A DNA stretch of 64,000 bases from Engraulis encrasicolus (lineage: Eukaryota; Chordata; Actinopteri; Clupeiformes; Engraulidae), in assembly GCF_034702125.1 (NCBI RefSeq), contig NC_085867.1:40521483-40585482 (forward strand), in the 5' to 3' direction. The translations under genes and the position numbers were made by a program. Positions 12,376 to 25,990 of the stretch are shown here, piece by piece. Each line of letters starts with the position of its first letter. Within the stretch, counting starts at the first letter, position 1. The notes below the pieces were generated by a model. That model was not told the DNA's origin and searched no databases. It saw nothing but the letters and a program-made list of their open reading frames with translations.

Positions 12376-13115
12376 GGGAAGGAGAGAAATCTGAGGTCAG
12401 GGAGATTGTGAGGAAAACGATGGTGGTGATGATGATGAGGAGGAAGAGGATGAGGAAGAGGACATCAAGGTGACAGACAGACAGGGAAGCAGGAAGATAA
12501 CGATGACACTGGGAGAAAATCAATGTCCTTCCTCTAGCCCTTGGACTCTTGCCTTGGTGTTAACCCTCCCCTGTGGATAAGATTTCCCCACTGTCAGGTA
12601 GCGCAGAGCGAATTTTTGTAGGTTTTTCCCCCATTCAACATCCTCATCTCAAAGGAGAGAATAACTTCTGAATTACTGACCCTTTTTGCAAGACACTGAA
12701 TAAAAACCTTGACCATCAAACCTGGACCCCACATTGTACCACAAGGCTGAGGCCTGTGGATAGGACTAGAGAAATGTCATAGTTTTGCAGCCAATGACCC
12801 GGACGGTGACACCAAAGATTTTCTAGGTCTCTGGTGACACTTACTTGAGCGGAGCAGCAACTGCAACCTGGCCTCATGACCAACGGAAAATTCCTCAAAT
12901 TCATCATCGATAAATGCTGTGAATTTTCCCTCACAGCATGGAGGGGGAACTGCTTTCAAAGCGAAGCAAAAGTAGCTTGCAGCTGGAACAGCAGAGGATG
13001 AGCAGAGAAGGCATTTATTGCTGGCAAGGATGTTTTCACATTTCTCACAAGCAGATAAGGCCCTGCTTTCTGAAATATGTCTCCAATGTCTGCAGCCTTC
13101 CCAGATGTACAGTAT
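12376..13115. other. intergenic, nothing recognised
   Basis: GATGAG-rich start next to the (GAG)n array, then unique-looking sequence. Confidence 0.55.
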
Positions 13116-13123
13116 GTGTCTAG

Positions 13124-13385
13124 TAGGGCTGTAACGATATTGTATCGAACCGAGAAATCGTGATACACAGAGTCACGATACTGTATCGTGATACAAGGAG
13201 GCAGTATCGTGATACGCCCTTTCAAAGTTTTATTACCCATTAGTCCAGAAAACAACATTATGATGTGATAGTGTTTCCAAACTTCAGTGGAGTGGACATT
13301 TCAGAAATCGTGGGGTGTATCGAACCGTAGGTCAAAAATCATGATACGAACTGAATCGTGAGTTGAGTGTATCGTTACAGCCCTA
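13124..13385. mobile_element. hAT-type MITE with perfect 8-bp target duplication
   Basis: Ends TAGGGCTGTAACGATA and TATCGTTACAGCCCTA are flanked by GTGTCTAG at 13116-13123 and 13386-13393. The interior is built of TATCGTGATAC-like repeats. It shares its terminal octamer with the element at 2092-2472 but has a different interior. Confidence 0.94.
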
Positions 13386-13393
13386 GTGTCTAG

Positions 13394-14454
13394 CCATGAA
13401 CTACTGTACAGTTGACTATCTGGCGAGAGTCAGATTACAGAAAACCCAAACCCCATCTGCATAACTATTAGGCCACAGCTACCCATGAGATATAAACAAG
13501 AAGGGGGGCCAAAGTCTTGTTCCTATTCCCTCTGCAAAGAAGCGCAGCCACATTGAGTAGTGCATTATCCGACAAATTACATCAATGCGGATGAATTTAA
13601 AAATAGCTCTCTCATTATCATCATCAACATCATTATCTGGTCAGCGGAGGTTTTGTCGGTGCTGTGTTGGCCCACATAAATGTTGTTTTCCTACAATGTT
13701 ATTATTATAAAAAAAATAAATCTGTATTTGCGTTTGTAATAACCGCTCTGATTGAGGCCACTGAGATGATGGCGTTCAGGAAAAAATGTCTCTGTGTTGT
13801 GACAAAAGCACAAAAGAAAAGAAAACGGCAGGGAAAAAAATGTGTCAGACCCCTAGACGATCAATTGTGTTAAAGGGCCTACAGTCTTCAGTCTTATTAA
13901 GAAAGACTTACCACCAAGTCAGCATAAGGGAGAAAACACCTTGCTGAGCAAGCCAAGTGCAGGGGGGGGGGGGGGGGGACTAAAAATACTGAATGAAATG
14001 ACTCATTGCTCGGCTGAAAATAGAAAGTGGAGCACAGGAGTGACTGAATACCAGTGTCATCCTCGCGAGCCTTAGCAACTAATCTCAAAAAAGAGCCAAC
14101 AGATTGCGTCTTTGCGCTTTTGTTTGTGTTGTTTGAGTCAGTTTCTTTCAAGCAATTTGTATGGGGCAACGGGGGGGAAGGAAGGGGGGGGGGGTGTTGG
14201 TTACTGCATGCAGGCCATTTTTCATGCCCAACAGCGCTGCACGCATCGCGTATGTGTGTGTATCCAATCACAGTGCTTTATGGGTTCAATGAACTTAAAA
14301 AACAGTGACAACCAAAACAAAACAAAAATCCTGAAACAGTGCTGGCAATGCATCAGGCAGATCTATTAAGTACCATGAAATGATTTTAATCAGAAGGGGA
14401 TTTATTATTTATTATTAAATGCCATGTGTAGAAACAGGGAAGGACAAACAGGTT
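13394..14454. other. intergenic with two poly-G runs
   Basis: Seventeen consecutive G at 13962-13978 and a broken G run at 14171-14194. Otherwise nothing recognised. Confidence 0.6.
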
Positions 14455-14705
14455 TGTTGTCCCAGGCCCCATGGCCTAGGGGAAGGGGGAAAAGAATTTG
14501 GTTGTCATTACATTGTACTGTATGTAGTGTGTGTGTGTGTGCGTGTGTGTGTGTCTGTGTGCGTTTGCGTGCATGCCTGCATGCCTGCATGCGTGTGTAT
14601 GTATGTGCGTACGTGTGTATGTGTACGTGCGTGTAAATGTGTGGGGGGGCTTTCAGATGACCTTGTCCTGGGCCTGGGCCAAACCTGTCATCAGCCCTGT
14701 GCTGC
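14455..14705. repeat. GGGCCC-rich repeat copy with internal GT/GCAT array
   Basis: TGTCCCAGGCCCCATGGCC at the left and CCTGTCATCAGCCCTG at the right bracket a GT-rich stretch (14527-14640) with GCATGCCTGCATGCCTG. Confidence 0.55.
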
Positions 14706-14925
14706 TTTGCCAGGGTTATTTTACTATTTGAGCAGAAAGTCAACTAGTCTAGACATCGGAATGGCTGTGCTGCTGTCATTGCGTGTCCGCCACTTGAACT
14801 GGAACATCAGGGAATCAGGAAAAAGTTGGCCGGTCCGGACGCTGATTATCAGGATAGATTGTTGTGTTTGCAGGTGACAAATGCACCGCTTGAGCTCAGG
14901 GCTACAGCAGATTAAATTATCACTG

Positions 14926-15045
<120 letters not shown>

Positions 15046-15097
15046 CAAGGATGCTGAGCGCCTCTGTTCACAGAAGATGCGGCTCAAGGCTCCTGCT

Positions 15098-15285
15098 GCT
15101 GGCAGGGCAGGGCAGGACTGGTAATCAGGCATACAGGGCATTTTCACGGAGGACTGAGAGTCCTCAGGGGCCGTTGTTGTTGTTGTTGTTGTTGTTGTTG
15201 TTACCTGGGGATTGGCCCACAATTTAGAGGAGGGGAGGCCCATTGGTCAATTGTTAATATAGACTGAGGATTCGGCCTGTCAAGA
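15098..15285 (+). repeat. dispersed repeat with internal (GTT)n
   Basis: CAGGACTGGTAATCAGGCATACAG, GCATTTTC, (GTT)n at 15175-15201, then GGCCCACAATTTAGAGG and ATTGGTCAATT. Two further copies lie at 34378-34540 (minus) and 42342-42500 (plus), each with its own T- or G/T-rich microsatellite at the same position. Confidence 0.65.
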
Positions 15286-15319
15286 TATAGTATGAAAGTG
15301 GCCTGTGTGGATGTGTTAA

Positions 15320-15660
15320 AGCGGTATGCCACTATTTTGGGGCTTAATACAGTTAAAATCGTTGGCCAGGGTTTATAAAGGTGTTTAAGTGTCTTATTTT
15401 TCATGTAAGCCGTTGTCTTGCTTTAAGACAAGTTAAAAGAGGAAGCATGTCGCTAAGCTAGTGAAAGTCAATGCATCCGTGTAGCATGCTACATGCTACA
15501 GTGATCCATTGACTTTCACTAGCTTAGCTACATATTCCCTCTTTTAACTTGTCTTAAAGCAAGACAATGCTTAACATGAAAAATAAGACACTTTATCACC
15601 TTTATAAACCCTGGCCAACGATTTTAACTGTATTAAGCCCCAAAATAGTGGCATATCCCT
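15320..15660. mobile_element. palindromic MITE with TTAA target duplication
   Basis: Two arms of about 150 bp are near-perfect inverses. The conceptual peptide KNKTLxHLYKPWPTILTV appears on both strands, which is only the palindrome. TTAA flanks both ends (15316-15319, 15661-15664). Ends are AGCGGTATGCC and GGCATATCCCT. The 30-40-bp loop lies near 15470-15510. Confidence 0.85.
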
Positions 15661-16140
15661 TTAAGGGTTTGTCTATGCCGAAAATGCCAGGGCCATTTTC
15701 CGACCCCAGCCCAGCCCTGGCTGCTGGAAGAGCTTCACTCAACTGTGGACTGGACCAAAACGATGCTCACTTCAAGTTTATTGGCTATGTCTGCGGTCGT
15801 GTCCGGAATGTTCACCACATCTCAGTACATAAGGTGTAGGTCAATTATTTGTGTCTCATATTGTGTGCGTATATCACAAAAGTGATTTCCCTATACAAGA
15901 ATTATTTTAGTCGTATTAATTTTGAGCTCATTACAATTAGATGATAATACCATAATTGTATAGAAACAATTAGTTAAGAAAAATAAGGTTTACATACAAC
16001 ATTAATTCCAAACAAAGTAACCAATGTTGTAAAGTTCTTTTTGTATCTGTTTCACGTACACTATGAAATAAAAAATAACAAATGACACGATTCTTCTCAT
16101 TCAAGTCGTGAGGAATGTTACAGATGCTCACCAGCACACA

Positions 16141-16252
16141 GTTTAAAAAATGCAGCGTTAATTCAACACTTAGAGAGTGCTCTGGGACCAAAAACACTAG
16201 CCAATGTCACATCGACTCTCTGAGTATTGAATTAACACAGTATCTTTTACTG
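16141..16252. mobile_element. short palindromic MITE
   Basis: GCAGCGTTAATTCAACACTTAG and its imperfect inverse CTGAGTATTGAATTAACAC surround a 55-bp centre. A related half occurs near 4125-4170. Confidence 0.65.
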
Positions 16253-16812
16253 CACACCACATACATCAGCTGAGAAAGAGCGGAGCAGAGAGGAGACAGC
16301 GAGGAGGCAGAGGAGACGAGGTGAGGCTTTGTAGAGGCAACAACACATTCATCTGTGTGCTCAGCGCTGTCACCAAGGCCATATCTGCACAGCCCGCAAT
16401 GGGCAAATATTTGAGCAATGACTCCGTTTCATCTGCTGCATAAATCAGCGTTGGACGCACAATGGAATAAATGCATGGCAACTACCTGTACTGCGGAAGA
16501 GGCCTGTGGCGCAGCGCGGTGGCTATGGGTACAAGTTTAGAGTTCAGAGCTTAGAGTTCTTTCATTTCGTTTTTAAAGGGGAGGTATACAATTACTAGAG
16601 TAAGAGTAATCTCAATGGGCTTGGGTCCGGAGTGCAATAAATGCAAGGCAACAACTTGTCTCAAGGAGGGCTGAGGGGACTGAGTCTAATAAGGACTATG
16701 TGGAGAGGTTTAGAGTTTGTTTTTTATTCTTTACTGTACATAGGTCTGTGTACAATTAACATTATTCTTGTGAAGTTCTTCTTTATATGCACAGTATATA
16801 CAGTAAGTATAT

Positions 16813-17764
16813 GGGTGGTTGACGTTTAAGGGCGTAACGCAAAAAAAAAAAAAGTTTTTCAAATTCCTGAAAAAAATGATGGATAAAAATTGGAAAAAAA
16901 TAGAAAAAAATAAAGCACATAGTGGTCTGTGGAATTTCACCTTATTTTTGCCATTTTTGGGAAAATGTGTCCTGCATCAACACATAGCATAGGCATGTCA
17001 CACCGCAGGAAAATGGAGTCACACCACAGGGAATTCACTGCATTATGGCCATTTTAATCCTTTTGTATACATGACTGACATCTGAGCTCATGCTAACTTG
17101 ATAATGATATTGTGTTTAATCTTAATATGTGTTTTCATTAATAAAAAAAACGTTTTTTCCTCCTATAAGAGCAGTCACACCACAGGACACCATAAAATGA
17201 ACCTAAGCATTGCGTGACAGAAAGATTGCAATATGAAGACATATTAAGAGGTTAAGAGTCACCTTAAACTTCCACAGCACTCTCCAATAACTGAGGTAAG
17301 ACTGGTTAGGAGCCAGTCTTTAAGACCCTTGTAGTTGGCCTTGCAGCTACCCATTCACAAACATTGACATACATGTCACCCCACAGGACGCAATTTGTGT
17401 AACGAAATTGAACTTGTAGTTAATATTACTGTCTTGAGTTTTTTCCACATTCACATATCTTAATCTAAAGTTAAGATTTATGCAATCATGCCAAATGCTT
17501 CATACATTATTCAAAATGTTGTTGGTTAATTTATATATATATTATTATATATTGTTTCATTAATGTTACAGTCACACCGCAGGAAATTTGACATATAAAC
17601 CTTTACATAAATCTTAACAAAAATGTTTCTTCTCATCTAAGACTAATATGAAACATAATGTACCACATCTTCTTTCATTGACATTTGTTTTTTTAAAGGA
17701 AAATAACAGTTTTGTAGGTTTTTAACCAATGTTACGAAAAAACAAGGCGTCACGTCTCCCACCC
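16813..17764. mobile_element. 0.95-kb element with a dispersed GTCACACCRCAGGA motif
   Basis: Begins GGGTGGTTGACGT and ends with the near inverse (ACGTCTCCCACCC), both in TATA-rich flanks. Both ends also carry a CGTAAC/GTTACG hexamer next to an A-rich run. The interior holds five copies of GTCACACC(A/G)CAGGA or a close variant near 16998, 17020, 17174, 17378 and 17571, at irregular spacing and all in the same orientation. No ORF. Superfamily unknown. Confidence 0.65.
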
Positions 17765-17789
17765 ATATATAATGTATATATACTGTTTG

Positions 17790-17935
17790 CTTTGAATGGG
17801 CCTTTTTTGCCTGATAGATGGGACAGTTGAGAGGAAACTGGAAATTACTGCGAGAGAGAGAGGGATCATATACAGTAGTGGAGGGAAATTACTCGGGTCC
17901 GATTCCAACCTGGGTCCCCATGGGCAATCAAACAA
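17790..17935 (-). mobile_element. degraded SINE of the 34159 family
   Basis: Minus-strand GATTGCCCATGGGGACCCAGG, GGAATCGGACCC, AGTAATTTCC and GGCAAAAAAGGCCC follow the order of the 34159 copy. Confidence 0.6.
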
Positions 17936-19148
17936 AGCTGTGTTAAATTAGTAAATCAGTTATATTAGTAAAATTAGTACGAACAATTAAGTCAGTCATA
18001 TTCAGAATTCTTATTAGAATGATCAGATTCTACAGGTTATAGTCAGATTTTGGCAGAAGACAGGCTTTTCGTGTCCTTTAATGGAACTAAAATGTAAAGC
18101 CACCACATTACGACTGCCTATAGAAAGAATATGTGTTCCCTGCGAAGATAATATGTATGCAGTTACAATTGAACTCCATGCCCTCAGAACAGGCAGGACA
18201 GAAATACAATACAGTAACTTACCCTTTTCAACTTTGACAACCGCATCCCATCACGTGGTACGCTTCACCATAATGGTCATGTTCTGGCAAGGCAGTGCTC
18301 ATCAAAAGATCAAATAAATATTGAGGAAGAGAACAGGTCAAAAGAGAATTGCTTTAAGCCTTTTCATCCGTGCTTCAAAAGGATTATCCACACATACAGC
18401 TTTAATGTTGAAAAAATAATTCTAGCAGTGTGTCTGTCAGCTCTATCTCTTTATGAACTTGAAGTGATTATGGTTTTGACATGTTACTTAAAGAGCCTTG
18501 TGCATTGCCGCATACTACTGGGCTGGCACGCTAGATTGGTAGAGATAGGATAGGTTAAGCAAAGACTCAACATGCATTCATAACACTTTATTTAGCGGAT
18601 TAATAGCAAGGAAACGCAGGGCGTGTGTGATCTGTTGACCTGACGACCTCACAGACATATTTTCCAAGGGAAATGACAGTCCAATACTTATCTACAGTTT
18701 GTAGCATTAAAGGGCCTATGTTTAAGGTTTCCCTCTTGACGTGTACGCCTGCCAGGACCCAGAAGGGGCAGTAGAATACTCATAGGAGATTGCTAGCTTA
18801 TCGTATCATAACGAGTGGAAAATGTGAAATTCTGAAAGTGTACGATGGGGTGAAATGGAGGCTTGACGACCCATCATGTACATGACTCAAATGCAAATTC
18901 CAAAGCTATAATAAGAATACTTAACATGATTGTGGTCAATATTCATGATATTCACGATATCAAATGATAATACTGTCAATTAGCTGGTTGACATAATTTT
19001 ATTAATGAAAGCCACATTTTTTTTGTGTCACAAACAGCATAGCAGAGGCAAAATCAATATACATAATTTCTTACACACTCACCCAGTTCAGTGGAACAGT
19101 CTCTGACAGACTCCCTAGGGGAACAGTGCATGGACCCACCAGCTGATG
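17936..19148. other. intergenic, nothing recognised
   Basis: No repeat ends or coding frames that stand out. Confidence 0.55.
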
Positions 19149-19156
19149 TTTGAAAT

Positions 19157-19576
19157 TAGAGATGCACCGGATCTGGTTCCGGTTCGGGATCCGGCAGGAT
19201 AATAGGGTTTTTCACAGGATCCGGGTCCGGCAGGATCTTAAGCAGTCGATCCGGTATCCGGCATGTTACATAAAAATCAGGGTCTGGTGCATCTCTAGCC
19301 TAGGCTTTTCAGTCAGTCTTTCACAACCCCAATCACTGCATGGAGTGAAAGCCCTTTGGAAGTGGCCGTTGCAGGCAGTGTGGCAATAAGCCAATGAGTC
19401 TAAAATAAAAAAAAAAAGTTTGAGCCAACGTAATAAAAGGGGCCCATTTGTGCGAGTAGACTATATGTTTCAACCCTTTTGTAGGATCCGGTATCCGGTT
19501 CCGGATCCGGCAGGATCTTAAGCAGTGGATCCGGTATCTGGCATGATCCTAAAAATCAGGATCCGGTGCATCTCTA
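19157..19576. mobile_element. hAT-type MITE with GGATCCGG-rich ends
   Basis: Ends TAGAGATGCACCGGATC and GATCCGGTGCATCTCTA are flanked by TTTGAAAT (19149-19156) and TTGGAAAT (19577-19584), 7 of 8 identical. An extra internal end, GGTGCATCTCTA at 19286-19297, makes the left 141 bp look like a complete small element. That part has no matching duplication on its right side. Confidence 0.88.
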
Positions 19577-20042
19577 TTGGAAATTAAACCATGCAGCAAC
19601 CCTATACATCTTATTCCTAGCTCACTAGCTCAAGGCACTGATTGATCACTAGCCTATGATCCACCAATACCTATAAGGAACATAATGAACATCTTGAACA
19701 TGAACAAGACTTCATAGCCAACTTAAGGAGGAGTAGAATTGTCACATCGAACCCAGACTTTCTGGGGTACTGACCATGGCACTGAAGAGTCAAGCTTGTT
19801 GGTATGACTGTTATAGCACACCCACAATGATAGGGATGGTCATTCCATCACAGTGCCTTCGCCATTGGGAAGTTTAGGTTCATACACTTCACACACTCTT
19901 GCTGTCCCTCACATACCACTCACCATACTTCTTCTATTGCTGCCCCACAATACATACTTTACCCATCCACAGTGCCCCTTGTACTAGGATTACCTGGGTC
20001 CCTCATAGGGTTCACACAGCCTGGTGCTGCTCTCATCAAGCT

Positions 20043-20075
20043 ATCCCACTTCTGACACCATGTCAAAGGGGAGTA
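20043..20075 (-). mobile_element. LTR retrotransposon remnant: primer-binding site next to an LTR end
   Basis: On the minus strand a sequence ending TTTGACA is followed immediately by TGGTGTCAGAAGTGGGAT (20060-20043). Those 18 bases are the complement of the 3' end of vertebrate tRNA-Leu(CAA) with its CCA, as I recall that tRNA. LTRs end in CA directly before the primer-binding site. The motif GGAGTAGAATTGTC just beyond recurs at 19730-19743. No gag or pol sequence is visible, so this is at most a fragment. Confidence 0.5.
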
Positions 20076-21500
<1,425 letters not shown>

Positions 21501-21879
21501 CAGCTTGTCATGTCAATAACGATATGACTATTAATGCACATTTATCATCACATTTATGACAATTTCATAACAATGCCATGACAGTTATGACAGCGACATG
21601 TCATGCTGTCAAGTGGTACTACAAAAGAATAAGAAAAAAAGAGAACGTAGGGCTGTGGGAACGTAGGGCTGTGGGAACGTAGAGCTGTGGGAACATACTG
21701 ACCCAACAGATTAAGGTGCTAGCTACATGTATGAGGATATAGTATTTTCAAATGTGGATATTCTTTAAATGCAGATTTGTTTTTATCAGTTCACCTATAA
21801 TGCGACGTGTGGATGAACATAAAATCTCCATTGTAACAGCTGCATTTCTCACACTGGAACGTGGAAGGTGGGGAGGGAG

Positions 21880-22095
21880 ACTCCGGTCCCAGCCCCTCTC
21901 CTCCATCCTCCCTCGTGACTGGAGGTGCCCTGGTCATGAACCTGTCCCCACGCTCTGCTCCTTGGGAGCTATTGTCATGGTAACCCTCTCTCTCCCATGG
22001 TTCACTGCTCACTCCCATATGAGGTGGGTTAAATGCAGAGGTTGAATCCCATTGTGTACACAGTGCTGTGTTATCACAATGGCGCATTTCACAGG
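21880..22095 (+). mobile_element. 5'-truncated SINE-like repeat related to the 45205 family
   Basis: Shares the order TCCTCCATCCTCC, CTGCTCCTTGGG, GTTAAATGCAGAGG, ATTGTGTACACAGTGCTGTG and TCACAATGGC with SINE bodies of this type. No tRNA-like head is visible. Confidence 0.5.
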
Positions 22096-22262
22096 GGATT
22101 TCTGTCATCCTGTTAAATTGTAGGAAACAGATTTTCTTTAGTACCAGGAACAGATTGTGTGGTCAGGAGATACTACTACACCTTTAGCGGTTTAACACAC
22201 AAGGTGGAGCACACTGTTGTGGTCCACACGGAGTCACACTGAATCAAGTATGAAACCTGGTC

Positions 22263-22628
<366 letters not shown>

Positions 22629-23271
22629 GGTGGTCGAACTTCTGTCTTGAAGTTGTTGGCCCTGGGGGTGAGTGAGAAGCGGGTGATTTGAGGTAAGACA
22701 GGTGTACGTGACTTCCCTAATTAGTGAACCCATCTCTCTGGTGATTTGTGCACTCATTAAGATCAGCTGTTTCAGAAAACGGCTGAAAGAGATGAAGCTG
22801 CTAGAGTTTTCACATTCTGCTGCTGAGCTCTCTAGAACACCTCTGGCCTTTTCTGTGTTCAAAGTCTCTTGAATTGCACCTGCAGTACTGTGGGCCTATA
22901 TAACGATCAATTTGAAGCTTCGGTAATAAAGACATGAAAGGAAGACTGTGTTATCTTTTCCCCTCAAAGTACACAAGTAGGAGAAGAGCTCTACGTAAAA
23001 TGCATACTGGGGCTCGAAGACAAACAGTCTGCATACAGTATATACAGGATTATATCTAATAAGCATATACATAAAAGTGCTGTATATTGTGTCTAAAAAT
23101 ATATTTGATGTAATATTTGTATTATATAACTATTATAGGCTGATTATTTTTTTAGTGCAAATGATGTGAAGCAGGCACTGACTTTCTACTGTCAGACTCA
23201 GAAATAAAGCCAAAATGATGCTGATGTCATCTGATTATGCTGATGTATGCTGGCAGCGCACTTTCTCTTCT

Positions 23272-23551
23272 CCGGTGCAGTGCTGGTTCAGTTGGTAGAA
23301 GATTTGTTTGGCCACCAGAACGTTGCCTGTTCGAGCCCCGCTCTGCCTGACTCCATCGTTGTGTCCTTGAGCAAGATACTTAACCCTAAATTGCTCCTGG
23401 TGGCAGGGTGGTACCCTGTGTGCGTGGAAGCCATGGTCACCAGTGTGTGAGTGGGTGAATGTGAGGCATGCATGTAGAACACTTGAGTGCTTGAAGGAGT
23501 GGAAAAGCGCTACAGTATATAAATGCAGCCAAGTTACAGTCCATTTACTCC
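23272..23551 (+). mobile_element. tRNA-derived SINE, full length
   Basis: Pol III box A-like TGGTTCAGTTGG (23284-23295) and box B GTTCGAGCC (23329-23337) are followed by a core containing GTCCTTGAGCAAGATACTTA, then AGTGCTTGAAGGAGTGGAAA and an AAGCGCTACAGTATATAAAT tail. This order is typical of an abundant teleost SINE. Confidence 0.88.
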
Positions 23552-23733
23552 TGCCAAGATGCTGTGGCTATGCAGAATGACTGATACATAAATGTCTGCC
23601 ATTGCTACATTTTCACTGTCTGTGAGGCGAGCATTCATTCAATTCCTTTGGTTTTCAATGATAAAGGTAAGCCTCAATCCTGGAAGAAAAACAAATCCTG
23701 ATTCATTGGACTTCATCCTTTTTTCTTCACCTC

Positions 23734-23735
23734 GC

Positions 23736-23792
<57 letters not shown>

Positions 23793-23797
23793 GTCTG

Positions 23798-23877
<80 letters not shown>
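23734..23877. repeat. compound (CTGT)n(CT)n microsatellite
   Basis: About 16 CTGT units followed by about 38 CT units. Confidence 0.98.
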
Positions 23878-23880
<3 letters not shown>

Positions 23881-24250
23881 GGGAGGGTTGTCTTTTGATG
23901 AAGAAAAACAGCTTGAGTTGAGTTGGATGGAGTTGAATCAATATCGACAGAAATGGTGGAGGAAGCCCTCCGGCTACTGCTATTGTGCACTGTCTTTCTT
24001 GCCGGTAGACGATGTAGATTACCCCCTCGGCTGCATCTCCTGAGCATAGTTGTAGTCTGTGTTTTGGAAATAAAGGAGTTTTCGGTTGATGAGAATGCTG
24101 TGTTAGAATGATGTTACGTCTGGGAAATGGCATAGGCCTCCTTACTGTCTGCTTACGGCTTATTTGATTATCCACCTTGTCAGGAATTATAAAAATGAGA
24201 GGATTCTTATGAAGCCAAATGCATGTGTCTTTAATATTGTTTTTACTTAA

Positions 24251-24586
24251 AGGTACACTGTGCAGGAAATTGTCAAAAAAGGTACTGCAACTATGCTGCT
24301 CATTGAAACTGTCGCCTATTGCCAAATTTGACCTTTTCATGATAGTTTACCAAGTAATAAACTCATATTTTCTTGTATGGCCCAAGTACAGTCATTTTTG
24401 GAGCTAAAAATGGGCATTTCTGGAAATTCAAAATGGCATACCATGTATGAAAAGTGCAATTTTTCCAGTCATAATGAATACTTAGAATTTCATGGTGGTG
24501 GTAAATATTCATGAAAAAGGCAACATTAGTAAATTGGTAGCATGAATTTTGGAAATAAAAAAATCAAAATCTCACACAGTGTCCCT
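24251..24586. mobile_element. MITE with TTAA target duplication
   Basis: Ends AGGTACACTGTG and CACAGTGTCCCT are imperfect inverses and lie directly inside TTAA at 24247-24250 and 24587-24590. TTAA duplication fits piggyBac or Kolobok elements. 336 bp, no ORF. A diverged copy in the opposite orientation lies at 29580-29945. Confidence 0.8.
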
Positions 24587-25508
24587 TTAAGTTGAAAAAA
24601 AAAATGATGCAACAGTTACAATGATGCAACTTTGCTTCTAAAATGTAAAATATAGAGTGCTATTCATGCTGAGTGCCATTCATACTTTACTGATCATAAC
24701 ATTTACATTATCACAAGATTTTCCTATATTTTTTCCCACACTGTATTCAAGACATACAGTACAGTATCGACACCAACTGAATTCTTGCAAGGGTACTCAA
24801 CAAAGGATCAAGTGGGCTTCACATGCAAACGGAAAGGTCCTGACCATATTATATGCATGAAAGAAATGGTGAATTAAAATTGAATTGCTTTTTACAGTCC
24901 CATATGGCGTCTGAGGAATGCATTAGCACTGTACTATATGCAAATAGGCCTTCTCCCCACTGCATTGAGACTTTGCATTGAACCTGAAAATGCTTTGCGA
25001 AAATGACAAAAGATGGAAAGAAAAAAATGTGGCATCACATCATGCTTATGTGTATCACATTTGGGGAAAATTGACTATATATACATGTATATACATCAAA
25101 GGTGCAGCAAATATATGACATTTGAGGTAACACTGATTAACGTAGAAATCCTAGTAAAAATACATCATTATAAATAGCCTACAACGAGACCTCAAAACCA
25201 GATTTAACCCCTTAAGACACAGCATTATGAATTAGCTGTTACCAGAATGGCAATGACCAAGTCGTAATGTATAACTAAAGGCCCCATGCACTGTCATAGT
25301 AGTGTAGTACTATGGTAGTTAACTTTCAATGTCTATTACAGCGTGCCTCAGGAGGTACGGCGTGCATTAAGGGGCTACAACCAATATATCTTATCACAAT
25401 GAAAAGAGCATTTGTTTGTTTGTTTGTATTTGTATAAGATCGGTAAGTTATGTGGATGGAGAACAGATGGAGAAACATCCTCACAGGAGAAAGTGTGAGA
25501 GAGAGGGG

Positions 25509-25510
<2 letters not shown>

Positions 25511-25570
<60 letters not shown>

Positions 25571-25594
25571 GAGAAAGAAAGAGAGAAAGAAAGA
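25511..25594. repeat. (GAAA)n microsatellite
   Basis: Pure GAAA run with two GAGA interruptions at its end. Confidence 0.97.
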
Positions 25595-25719
25595 AGGGAA
25601 GGGAATAGTGAGAGACCTGAGATTTACCCCCTGGTGAAGAATCCAAGCGGTCTCACACCAAACTCATCTGGCTTGTGATCCTAATGGGTGGTCTTAAGCA
25701 CCGTATACACAAGGCTGGA

Positions 25720-25990
25720 TTACTGCACGGCCTACCGAGCACGGGTCCCGGGGCCCAAGAGTCATGGAGGCCCTGAATGTCAGCACATTTCCTTTTTCAT
25801 ATTGCGCTAAAATCACACTTTTAGCAAGAGCATTTTCACATTTTCACTGAACACATAACCCCAAACCCCCGACAACACGGAGTCTCTAACATCTGCCATG
25901 AAGCCCCTGAATCTGTTTGTGATCTACCAACACAAGAGGGGGCCCAATCTTGTTTTCTGGCCCAGGGGCCCATGGAATCATACTCCGTCC
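25720..25990. repeat. GGGGCCC-rich repeat of a second type
   Basis: GGGTCCCGGGGCCCAAGAGTC and TGGCCCAGGGGCCCATGGAATC bracket an AT-rich middle. Unclassified. Confidence 0.45.

Noticed and set aside
12176..12523. Poly-Ser / poly-Glu frames over the (GAG)n array as a coding exon
   Set aside because: No splice sites in register and no conserved flanks; explained by the trinucleotide repeat.
23284..23337. tRNA gene candidates from box A/box B matches (also 34168-34235 and 45205-45260)
   Set aside because: No cloverleaf with paired acceptor stem; all continue into SINE bodies and tails.
23639..24340. 233-codon frame on the minus strand
   Set aside because: Open because it crosses the (GACA)n and (GA)n arrays; it then runs into the TTAA-flanked MITE. 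No domain.
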